From the NCBI GenBank assembly GCA_965153355.1, contig OZ231128.1:42036001-42100000 (forward strand): a DNA stretch of 64,000 nt. Reading direction: 5' to 3'. Below, piece after piece: positions 1 to 10,869 of this stretch; the stretch's first letter is position 1, and every line of letters begins with the position of its first letter. Origin of the DNA: Flaccisagitta enflata. Its lineage: Eukaryota > Chaetognatha > Sagittoidea > Aphragmophora. A program made the position numbers and the translations under genes. The notes below the pieces were generated by a model. That model was given only the letters and a program-made list of their open reading frames with translations, was not told the origin of the DNA and made no database searches.

Positions 1-80
1 CGACTATCTGACCTGCACACTAGCCAACGCTCAAAATCAAACGGTAGATTATAAACCTTCTCAACAGTGTAATATTCCAA

Positions 81-84
<4 letters not shown>

Positions 85-164
<80 letters not shown>
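85..164. repeat. (GA)n microsatellite
   Basis: About 40 perfect AG dinucleotides. It is one of at least six GA/TC tracts of similar length in the window (also near 21.8, 22.8, 25.0, 57.2 and 61.2 kb). The flanks, including 165-760, show no recognisable gene or element to me. Confidence 0.97.
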
Positions 165-166
<2 letters not shown>

Positions 167-949
167 GAAAACAAGGCCATGTAGGCCAATAAATTGCGCC
201 ATGTGGATCGTCAAACAAATGAGCGACTGGCCGATCAACCGACCAATGGACACAGCCAGCTATAGTATAGAGGTGCTTTGGCGCATTTAAACAAGTAGAG
301 GTGGCTAAACATTTCAACATCCCTCATAGCGCAATCTCCTCACTGGACCTACAGATACGGAAGATTCAATTTTCGCAATCCAAATCATGCTCAAACCATC
401 AATCTGCATGTCTTCACAATTTTTGATCGCGGACATGGGACTACACCTTGCTGTATCGCTCCGTTACAAATTTGTTTTAATTCAGTCAAGCGTTTTTTGT
501 ATTTCTACTCGTGCCCAACCGTCCGTGACTGGATTGCCGAGTTTCCCTCCTTTCAAATCTTCAAATGTTGGGTTTATCAATTCTGTAATCCCGCATTCAT
601 TTGCAGGTTACGAAGTGATCGAGATCATTTGATTTACCTGCCTAAAATCTTCATTATACAGTATGACCTCGGTTTTCTTTCCCCCTGATTTAATGAACAA
701 ATAAAGTGTGATCTTTATTCATACCGTTTTTTATACCTTATCAGAAATACAAAGAGCTCCAAAATTACTGACTGGGGACTGCAATTTTGAAGCTTACTTG
801 TTGCGTACACGCAACTCGAGAAGATACACAACATGACATGACAACAATTTCAAAAAAAAAAGATATTCAATATTGTTTTAATGATGCCGAAACTTGATAA
901 TGATAACAAAAGTGGATTATGATGATGGCAACAATGACTGATAACGATA

Positions 950-2230
950 ACAAAAATTTCAAAAAAAATTTCAAAAAAAATTTCATAAAAATTTAAAATA
1001 AAAATTTTCTAAAAAAAAATTTTTCAAAAGAAATTTTAAATAGAAATTTTTTAAAAATAATTTTCAAAAAATGTTTTCAAAAAGTTTTCAAAAAAATTTA
1101 GTAGTTGATGATGACAGTAGTCAAAGATGATGACAGAAGTTGAAGATGATGACAGTAGTTAAAAGATAACAGTAGTTGAAGATGACAGTAGTTGAACATG
1201 ATGATAGTAGTTGATGATGATGACAGTAGTTGAAGATGATGACAGTAGTTGAAGATGATGACAGTGGTTGAAGATGATGACAGTGGTTGAAGATGATGAC
1301 AGTAGTTGATGATGATGACAGTAGTTGATGATGATGACAGTAGTTGAAGATGACAGTAGTTGAAGATAATGACGGTAGTTGAAGATAATGACGGTAGTTG
1401 AAGATGATGACAGTAGTTGAAGATGAATCTTGAAATCCATCATGGCAAATCTAAAGAAAAATCAAATCAGAATGAAATGAATGAGCAAGTAAAAAAAAAT
1501 TCATCAACTCCAACCCTCAATATAAATCTTTTATGTCCTTGTAGCATTTTACTACATAAATAAGCTAATATCTTATAAACCAGACTTCAGATTTAGTTCG
1601 AATTTTGCAGGGGCAGTTCAATTAATATCGTTTACTTGTATACCAAATTAAAAATGAATTCACATTATTTTGCTACCCTTTGCATATGTAAACTGCCTAA
1701 GTCCTAGTAACACATTGCAACATAAATAGCTAATATCTCATAAACCAGACTTCAGATTTAATTGGAATTTTGCAGGGGTTATTTATTTACTACCCTCTAC
1801 TTGTATACCAAATTAAAAAAAAAATCACATACCTTTACTAACCTTTGCCAATGTAAATTGCTTAAGTCCTAGCAACATATTACTACATAAATAAGCTAAT
1901 ATCTCATAAACTAGACTTCAGATTTAATTCAAATTTGGCAGGGGTTGTTTATTTACTACCCTCTACTTGAATACCAAATTGGAAAAAAATTCATAAACCT
2001 TTACTACCCTATACCTATGTACACCACCTAAGTCCCAGCAAAATATTATTACAAAAATACTAAGCAAAGGTAAGTAAAAGTTTATGAATTTTTTTGAAAA
2101 TTGGTACACAAGCTCCTATTAACTTATAAACAACACCAGCAAAGTTTCAAAAAACTCTGTAGTTTAGTTCCGAAGACATAATAAGGTTTTTAACGACGAC
2201 GACGACAACAGAGACAGACTATGTATCACT
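950..2230 (+). mobile_element. Chassis-C element, copy 1 (minisatellite + 160-bp tandem repeats + conserved tail)
   Basis: An A/T homopolymer-rich stretch (950-1100) is followed by a minisatellite of 18-21 bp (GATGATGACAGTAGTTGAA, 1100-1433). Then come about three diverged units of roughly 160-165 bp (1528-2058), each with CAGGGG, CTAATATCT, AACCTTTACTACCC and CTAAGTCCTAG motifs. A tail at 2061-2200 contains TTGGTACACAAG, an AAGTTTCA motif and (ACG)n. The same order of 160-bp units and tail recurs at 16.4-16.95 kb and, inverted, at 29.1-29.6 kb, each time with a different minisatellite. No coding capacity is visible and the ends are not defined here. Confidence 0.6.
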
Positions 2231-2533
2231 GCTACTTCATAGTCACCAACGAAAACTGTTTGTTGGGGACAAACATGCTTGCTTCTTCATGTATGTATAA
2301 ACCTATGAAAAACTACCTATCTACCATAGGACATGGAAATACTATTCCACACTAAACTTTTTTCCTACCTGACTTACATCAGAAAGGAGGAAATCAGAAA
2401 AAAGAGACCATTTTTATAACATTCAATTAGAAATTGGCGAGTCATTATAATGAAGAAATTCGATCAAACTAACCAAGTAACACTGCCTCACAATATGGTT
2501 GCAAACTAAACAGGGGGGAGGGGTAATTTAACA

Positions 2534-2746
2534 CTAGCTCCAATATGACAAGAGACACAGGTAAATAAACAAATCCTCTTTAAGGTTTGTAAAGCCCTCA
2601 TGTTCTTTTTTTCCTCTTCTACAAGATTGCGTTTTTTGCAATACCTCTACTTGGAAGTTAGAACATAGAAAACATTCTGTCAATGTTTCTACAGTCTGTC
2701 CAGTTGAAATTTTGGCAAGTTGAGGGACTATAATGGCACCATCCAA
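2534..2746 (-). CDS. Unidentified open reading frame, possible exon (weak)
   Basis: Seventy open codons on the minus strand with a mixed, protein-like composition, in a stretch without obvious repeats. I recognise no family. A CxxC followed by a further Cys and His (residues about 26-49) could be coincidental. There is no in-frame ATG start (the frame opens from TTG), so it would have to be an internal exon, and no convincing splice acceptor precedes it. A chance ORF is at least as likely. Confidence 0.15.
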   Translation of the reverse strand: MDGAIIVPQLAKISTGQTVETLTECFLCSNFQVEVLQKTQSCRRGKKEHEGFTNLKEDLFIYLCLLSYWS

Positions 2747-2952
2747 TTTGCTTGCTCACTTGCTTAATGATTTTCTGTTGAGCGAGCAATCACATGATTC
2801 ATAACATTGACTTCTGATCCTCCATTTTATTGCTCATGTTGTCACTGTAACAAGCCCATTGTGGTATACCAGAGATTCATTCTCCTTACAAAAACGCCCT
2901 GGTAAAAAGGGCAAATAGCTAGTTCCATGTTATGTTTCTAACTATCCAAATA

Positions 2953-3489
2953 CAGTAGATCTCGTCTAAACTTGAGATAATGGGGACAAGCATTGTGGAA
3001 AGACGACTGAAGGCAGGGGAGATCATAGACTAATCATAGGATGATTAATTCCCCATGATAGCTGGTTGCCATGGAGACACATTTCCATGTATTCTCGCTA
3101 AAGTATAAATATTTTGAGAGATTTTTTTAGGGAACATTGTTTAAAATAAAATTTGCTACAACTTTCCCACAGTATGTTCTGTAAGAATGTTGCTCGTATG
3201 GCCGTTGCTAGGGAGCGCATCCATGTGTGACAACCCCTAGCAACCGCTAAACGAGCGACATTCTTACAGAACATACTGTGGGAAAGTTGTAGCAAATTTT
3301 ATCTTAAGCAATGCTCCTTAAAAAAATCTCTCAAAATATTGATACTTTAGCGAGAATACATGGAAATGTGTTTCCATAGCAACCAGCTATCATTGGCAAT
3401 AAAGCATCCCGTTATTAGTGTGTTTCAAATATCACTCCCCTGGCTTCATTTGTTTTCCTACAATACTTGCCCCTAGACGAGATCTACTG
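2953..3489. mobile_element. TA-flanked foldback MITE (Tc1/mariner-like)
   Basis: TIRs begin CAGTAGATCTCGTCTA on the left and its complement on the right, with TA directly outside both ends (2951-2952 and 3490-3491). The interior is a near-perfect palindrome: the arm running from the GCTGGTTGCCATGG motif near 3060 is complementary to the arm ending near 3395, with a short loop around 3200-3250. It is 537 bp with no coding. TA duplication and a CAGT start are typical of Tc1/mariner-derived non-autonomous elements. The minus-strand ORF inside is a shadow of the palindrome. Confidence 0.85.
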
Positions 3490-3504
3490 TACCGTAAATC
3501 AAGG

Positions 3505-6500
3505 GAAGTCTAAAGGGTGAGAGCGGTAGATATAGTGAGGGTGGTAGATAGGGTGAGGGAGGTGGACAGAATGAGGGAGGAGAAAGAGTTTAGGAGGAAG
3601 ACAGGGTGAGGCACAGGGTGTGAGGGAGGTACTAGGTTTGAGGGAGGAACACGGGGTGAGTGAGGAACGCAGGGTAAGTAGTAAACACAAGGTGGGGGCA
3701 AAATACGAGAGGAGCAGGTGATGTTGAAACAGCTTGAGAGCAAAATACAGGGTAAAGGCAAAACACAGAGTGGGTGAAAGACCAGAAGCAAATTTAAAGG
3801 ATGAGGCTGAAATATGCAGGGATGAGGGAGAAAAACGCGAGTATCAAAGGAGGAAGAAGGGTTGGGGGGAAAATCAATTGATAGCAGCACAGTGGATAAC
3901 GGAAGACCATAAGGTGAGGAGAGGAAGAAATGGAGGATAGGGGCGAAATGGGAGAAAACAGGGTGAAAAGAGAAATACAGAATACATGAAAAACACTAAT
4001 TGAGCAGCAAATAAGTGATAGAAACAAGTGGGGTAGATGAGAAACAGGGGTGAGCAAAAAAAACAAAACAAAACAATATCAGCAAGAAATGTGAAGTGAG
4101 AGAGAAATGTGGGGCGATGGTGAAACAGTGAATGAGAAAGTAACAAGAGGAATGGAAACATGAATTGAAGGACAATCGCAAGAAAGGGTGAGGGAGACAC
4201 GCCAAGGAGTGAAGAGAAAAAAAGAAAAAAAAAACTTAGATAAACCTGGGGTTGAGATACAGTTTATATGGGGAACCTGGGGTTGAGATACAGTTTATAT
4301 GGGGAAACATGAAGTGAGGGAGGAACACAGGGAATGGTAGAAGAGGGGCAAGTGAGAAACACGGGAGGAAGGGGAAACATGTGAGCAAGAACAAACATGT
4401 GAGCAAGATGAAACATGTGAGCATGAAAGAGGTTGAGGACAAAAGTCTGAAAACAAAATTTAGGACAAATTATTGGAGAAAAGATAGGGCTAGGGTAAGG
4501 CAAGGGAAGAAAATGGGTCAAAGGGAAAAGTTGGTTGAGGAAGGGGGAGGGGTAAACAGAGTTAGGGCAAAAAGTGAGGGGGAACAGGTGGTGAGCAGAA
4601 GACAGGGGTCAAGGGTAGGAGAATAAGGGACAGAGGGTAAGAGGGAAACACAGGGGAAGAGGGAAACAGGAGCTAGAAAATGAGGGGCCAGAGAGAAATA
4701 ATGGGGTTGGGGTGATTATTGGAAAAGCGCTGGAGGAGGGGGAAACATGGGACAAGGGCAAACTATGGGGCAAGGGAGTAGCATGGAACTAGAGGTTAAC
4801 ATGGGACAAGGGGGAAACAGAGTGGTGGGCAAGGCAAGAAGGGAAAAGGGGAAGTGGGAAATAGACAAGGGGGAAACAATATGCAAGGGAAAACAATGGG
4901 TGAGGGAGAGACAAGTAGGGAAGGGGGTAGACAGGGCTGAGGGAGAAAGTGTACAAGGCATGTGTGGGAAACAAGGGATGAAGGGAAAACATGGGATGAA
5001 GGGAGAACAAGGGATGAAGAAAGGACAAGGGGAAAAGTGGAAAACTAGACCTGAGAGAGAAGCGTGAGATGATGGGAAAAAAAAGGGGCAAGAAAAAACA
5101 TTGGACAAGGAAAAACAAGAAAGAAGGGGGACAAGGAAAATGGGGGGGAAACAGGGGATGAGGGGGAACCAAGGAACCAGGGGAAAAAAGAAGGGGACAA
5201 ACAAGGAAAATGGGGGGAAACAGGGGATGAGGGGGAACCAAGGAACCAGAGGGGAAAATTAATTAGGGAAGAGGGATAGAGTCATAAATAACAATGACAT
5301 CTGTGGAACAAGAAATGAGGGGGAAACAAGGGATGAGGGGGGAAACAAGGGATGAGGGGGGAAACAAGGGATGAGGAGGGAAACAAGGGATGAGGGGGAA
5401 ACAAGAGATGAGGAGGGAAACGAGGAACAACGGTGAAACAAGGAATGGGGGGGAGGGGCAAGGGAGAAACAAGAAACTGGGGGGAAACAAGGTATGAGGG
5501 GGAAGCAAGGAAGTAGGGGAAACAATAAACAAGGGGGAAACAAGGAATGAGGGGGAAATAAGGAACAAGGGGGAAACAAGAAGCAAGGGGGAAACAAGAA
5601 GCAAGGGGGAGAAAGGGCAAAGAGGAGATATGGGACAAGGGACAAACATGGGACGAGAAAGAAACAATGAAACACAAAAACTTGAGATGGGGAGGAAACA
5701 GACAGTAAGGGGTTGGTGAGACCAGATAGAGGGTAAATGGTAGATCACAGAGATAAGAGAGAAACACAAGGCAAAGGAAAAAATAAAGGAGCAAGGAAAA
5801 GTCCAAGGAAAAGCAGCAAGCTACGGGACACAGGGGTTTGGAGGGGAACAACGGAAAAGGGCAAAACAAGGGACATGGTTAAACAAGATAATCAGTAAAC
5901 AAATTAACAAGGCCGGATACACGGCTACCCAAGTCGCGTGCGGGTGGGCAGGGGCAGTGATAAAATAGACCAGTCAGGCAGTTGGGCAGGGCCTGTAACC
6001 CCAAAACCACCCGTAAACGCCGAAAAAGCAAAGTGTTACCGACCGACCGACCGACCGACAGACGGACAGAGTGGGTTGTAGAGTCGCGTGCACGCGACTA
6101 AAAAATTGAAACAAGGGAGGAATAGGGGTGGACAATTGAAACAAGGGAGGAATGGGGTGGACAATGGAAACATGGGAGGAGGGGGAAACAATGAATATGG
6201 GGAAATCACGTGTGGAGAAAACATGTGGCAAAGGTAAAACAGGGGGTGTTGAGGGAAGATAAGCTAAAATTGAAGGCAAAAAATTGGAGACCCAAGGGGT
6301 GAAGAAAACCATGGGAAATAAGGAAGCCTGGGAGCTTCAAATGATGTGAGGGATACTGGAGGAGAGGGGGACAAGGAACAAGGGAAAGAATTAGTAGTGT
6401 GGATACAATGGGCATGGGGAAAGTGGGATGAAAGTAGAGACGGATGGGAAAGAAAAAGGGTGCGTGTGAAATAGGGGTAAGGGAGGAGGAAACATGCTGA

Positions 6501-9500
6501 AAAATGTGGAGCAAGGAGAAAACAATGAGCAAGAGGGAACAAAGAGCAAGAAGGAAGCAAAGCTAAGGAGAAATATAGGGTGAGGAAGAAATGAAGGAAA
6601 TAATGGTGTGGAAACATGAGGCAAGAAAATTACATAGGCTGAAACAGGATAGAGAAGTAGGAAACAATGACAAGAGGAAAAATGTGAAATAAAGGAAAAG
6701 ACTTGGAGCTAAGGGGACATTGGGAGCATGGAAGAAACAGGGGTGGAGAACAAAGAAACAAAGAATGAAAGCAAGGATAAGAAGGAAACTAGGAGGAAAC
6801 GCAGAAAGTGTAAACATGGCATCGGGAGGGAAACTAGAAATTAGGGTGAAAACCGAGGAGAACAAAAGAAGCAGGAATTAGAAGACCTTTAGAAGTAATG
6901 GGATGACCTGATAGGGAAAATAAGGGGCACGAAAAAACATGGGAGATCTGAAAAAACAAGAAATAAGGGGACAAACAAGGAAAATGGGGGGAAAACAGGG
7001 GATGAGGGGGGACCAAATAACCAGGGGGTAAAATTTACTAGAAAAGAGGGATGGAGTCATAATTAACAAGAAACACCTGGGGAACAAAGAATGAGGGGGA
7101 CCAAGGTTTGCCTGGGCAAAACAAAGAATGAGAGGGGAAACAAGGAACAAGGGGGAAGCAAAGAATGAGGGGGGAAACAAGGAATAAGGGGGAAACAAGG
7201 AATGACGAGGTAAACAAGGAATGAGGGGGAAATAAGGAACAAGAGGGAACAAGGAAGAAACAAGTAGGGGGCAACAAGGCAGAAACAAAGAAACAAGGGG
7301 GGAACAAGGGGGAATCAAAAAACAAGGGGATCAAGGAATGAGGGGAAACAAGGAACAAGGGGAAAACAAGAAAATAGGAGGAAACAAGCAGCAAGAAGGA
7401 AACATGGAATGACGGGGAAACTAAGGAAAAGGGTCACACAAGAAGCGAGGGAAAACAAGAACAAGTAGGAACAAAGGTGAAACTAGGAACAAGGGCAAAA
7501 TGAGATTGAAACAAGGAACAAGAGGAAAACATAGTACAAAGGAAAAAAAAGAGAGAAATATGAAACAAAGGGGAAACCTGGAACTAGGGGAGAAAGCAGG
7601 AACAAGGGGGAAAGCAAGAACGAGGGAGGGAAACGAGAAATGAGGGGGGGAACAAGGAACGAGGGGGAAAACAAGGAACGAGGGGGAAACAAGGAACGAG
7701 GGGGGAAACAAGGAACGAGGGGGGAAACAAGGAACGAGGGGGGAAACAAAGAACAAAGGGGGAAACAAAGAATGAGGGGGAAACAAAGAACGAGGGGGGA
7801 AACAAAGAACCAGGGGGGAAACAAGGAACCAGGGGGGAAACAAGGAACGAGGGGGAAACAAGGAACGAGGGGGGAAACAAGGAACAAGGGGGGAAACAAG
7901 GAACGAGGGGGGAAACAAGGAACGAGGGGGAAAACAAGGAACGAGGGGGGAAACAAGGAACGGGGGGGAAACAAGGAACGGGAGGGAAACGAGGAACGAG
8001 GGGGAAAGGAATGAGGGGGAGAAATAATGAGGGGGGAACAAGGAATGAGGGGGGAACAAGGAACGAGGAAACAAGGACGAGGGGGAATAAGGAACGAGGG
8101 GGAAACAAGGAATGAGGGGGAAACAAGGAATAAGGGGGGAAACAAGGAATAAGGGGGAAGCAAGGGATAAGGGGGGAAAACAAGGGATAAGGGGGGAAAC
8201 ACGGAATGAGGGGGGGAACAAGGGGGGAAACACAGAATGAGGGGGGAAACACAGAAGGAGGGGGGAAACAAAAAATGAAGGGGGAAACAAAGAACAAGGA
8301 GAGAAACAGGAAACAAGGAGGGAAACAAGGAACGAGGAGGGAAACAGGGAATGAGGAGGGAAACAAGGAATGAGGGGGGGGAAACAAGGAACGAGGGGGA
8401 AGCAAGGAACGAGGGGGGAAGCAAGGAATGAGGAGGGAAACTAGAAACAAGGGGGGAAACAGGGAATGAGGGGGGAAACTAGAAACAAGGGGGAAACAGG
8501 GAATGAGGGGGGAAACAAGAAATGAGAGGAAACAAGGACTGAGGGGGGATCAAGGAACCAGGGGGGATCGAGGAACAAGGGGGAAACAAGGAACAAGGGG
8601 GAAACAAGGAACAAGGGGGAAACAAGGAACAAGGGGGAAACAAGGGACAATAGGGGAAACAAGGAACAAGGGGGAAACAAGGAATGAGGGGGAACAAGGA
8701 ACGAGGGGGAACAAGGAACGAGGGGGAAACTAGGAACGAGGGGGGAAACAAGGAACAAGGGGTAAACAAGGAACGAGGGGTAAACAAGGAATGAGGGGGG
8801 AAAAAAATAGAGGAAACAAGGAACCAGGGGAAACAAGGAATGAGGGGGAAACATGGAATGAGGGGAAACAAGGAATATGGGGAAAACAAGGAATGAGGGG
8901 GAAAACAAGGAATGAGGGGAAAGAAACAAAGGGGGAAACAGGAACGAGGGGGGAAACAAGGAACGAGGGGGAAACAAGGAACGAGGGGGAAACAAGGAAC
9001 GAGAGGGAAACAAGGAACGAGGGGGAAACAAGGAACGAGGGGAAACAAAAAACGAGGGGGGAAACAAAGAACAAAGGGGGAAACAAAGAATGAGGGGGGA
9101 AACAAAGAACGATTGGGGAAACAAAGAACGAGGGGGGAAACAAAGAACCAGGGGGGAAACAAGGAACTAGGAGGGAAACAAGGAATGAGGAGGGAAACAA
9201 GGAACGAGGGGGGAAACAAGGAACGAGGGGGAAACAAGGAACGAGGGGGAAACAAGGAATGAGGGGGAAACAAGGTACGTGGGGGAAAACAAGGAATGTG
9301 AGCGGAAACAAGGAATGGGGGGGGAAACAAGGAAATAAGGGAAAACAAGGAATGAGGGAAAAAAACAAGGAACGAGGGGAAAAAAACAAGGAACGAGGGG
9401 GAAAAACAAGGAACGAGGGGGAAACAAGGAACAAGGGGGAAACAAGGAACAAGGGGGAAACAAGGAACAAGGGGGAAACAAGGAACAAGGGGGAAACAAG

Positions 9501-10735
9501 GAACGAGGGGGAAACAAGGAACGAGGGGGAAACAAGGAACGAGGGGGAAACAAGGAACAAGGGGGAAACAAGGAACAAGGGGGAAACAAGGAACGAGGGG
9601 GAAACAAGGAACGAGGGGGAAACAAGGAACGAGGAGGGAAACAAGGAACGAGGGGGAAACAAGGAACGAGGGGGGAAACAAGGAACGAGGGGGGAAACAA
9701 GGAACGAGGGGGGAAACAAGGAACGAGGGGGAAACAAGGAACGAGGGGGGAAAAAAGAAACTAGGAGTGAAACAAGGAACCAGGGGGGAAACAAGGAATG
9801 AGGGGGGGAAACAAGGAATGAGGGGGGAAACAAGGAATAAGGGGGGAAAACAAGGAATGAGGGGGGAAACAAGGAACAAAGGGGGAAACAAGAAACAAAG
9901 GGGGAAACAAGGAACGAGGGGGGAAACAAGTAACAAGGGGGAAACAAGGAACGAGGGGGGAAACAAGGAACGAGGGGGGAAACAAAGAACAAGGATGGAA
10001 ACAAAGAACGAGGGGGAAACAAGGAACTAGGAGGGAAACAAGGAACGAGGGGGGAAACAAGGAATGAGGGGGGAAACAAGGAATGAGGGGGGAAACAAGG
10101 AATGAGGGGGGAAACAAGGAATGAGGGGGGAAACAAGGAACGAGGGGGGAAACAAGAAACGAGGGGGAAACAAGGAACGAGGGGGAAACAAGGTATGTGG
10201 GGGAAAACAAGGAATGTGGGCGGAAACAAGGAATGGGGGGGGGAAACAAGGAATGAGGGAAAACAAGGAATGAGGGAAAAAAACAAGGAACGAGGGGAAA
10301 AAAACAAGGAACGAGGGGAAAAAAACAAGGAATGAGGGGGAAACAAGGAACAAGGGGGAAACAAGGAACAAGGGAGGAAACATGGAATGAGGGGGGAAAC
10401 AAGGAATGAGGGGGGAAACACGGAATGTGGGGGGAAACAAGGAATGAGGGGGGGAAACAAGGAATGAGGGAGGAAACAAGGAATGAGGGGAAGAAAACAA
10501 GGAACGAGGGGAAAAAAACAAGGAACGAGGGAAAAAAAACAAGTAACGAGGGGGAAACAAGGAACAAGGGGGAAACAAGGAGGAAAAAAGAACAAGGGGG
10601 AAACAAGGAGGAAACAAAGAACAAGGGGGAAACAAGGAGGAAACAAAGAACAAGGGGGAAACAAGGAATAAGGGGGAAACAACAGATGAGGATAGAACAT
10701 TTGATGACGGGGAAACAAAGGAAGAGAACAAGGTA
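3505..10735 (+). repeat. 7.2-kb purine-only minisatellite array (18-20-bp GGGGGAAACAAGGAACGAG units)
   Basis: The plus strand is almost pure purine. Units of 18-20 bp vary around GGGGGAAACAAGGAACGAG. The left third (3505-7400) is diverged, the part from about 7600 to 10700 is well homogenised. A PL element interrupts it at 5906-6105. A non-satellite segment of about 130 bp is duplicated inside it (5180-5310 and 6950-7085). The very long ORFs on the minus strand, rich in Pro, Phe, Leu and Ser, and on the plus strand, rich in Gly, Asn, Arg and Glu, are translations of the satellite and not genes. Confidence 0.97.
5906..6105 (+). mobile_element. PL element copy 1 (class GTCGCGTGC)
   Basis: Starts AACAAGGCCGGATACACGGC, then the 5' arm AGTCGCGTGC and GGGTGGGCAGG boxes, an (ACCG/ACGG) tetranucleotide core, and the 3' palindrome GTCGCGTGCACGCGAC followed by TAAAAA. 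It is 200 bp and inserted in the purine satellite, so both borders are unambiguous. I see no target duplication. It is a useful reference copy for the family. Confidence 0.9.
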
Positions 10736-10736
10736 A

Positions 10737-10865
10737 AGTGTAATGGAAATAGGTTTTAACGGCATCAGATGGCTAGCATGACCCAATGCCCCTTTCTGGA
10801 AAGGATGTAGTAGACCAAGGCAGTAGACCCAATGGAAATTAATGACCTATGATAGGCTTGCATAG
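10737..10865. other. Spacer between two satellites
   Basis: About 130 bp of ordinary unique-looking sequence between the purine array and the 20-bp AAATTCAAACCTCGAG array. No gene or site is recognisable. Confidence 0.5.
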
Positions 10866-10869
10866 ATGG

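Noticed and set aside
330-632. Possible exons around 0.4-0.7 kb
   Set aside because: Short frames on both strands look partly protein-like, but no pair of splice sites joins them in phase.
7421-10786. ORFs of 200-660 codons on the minus strand and 100-180 codons on the plus strand
   Set aside because: They are translations of an 18-20-bp purine satellite with no stop codon in several frames; composition is a strict repeat of Phe-Pro-Leu-Ser or Gly-Asn-Lys-Glu and several frames are open at once.
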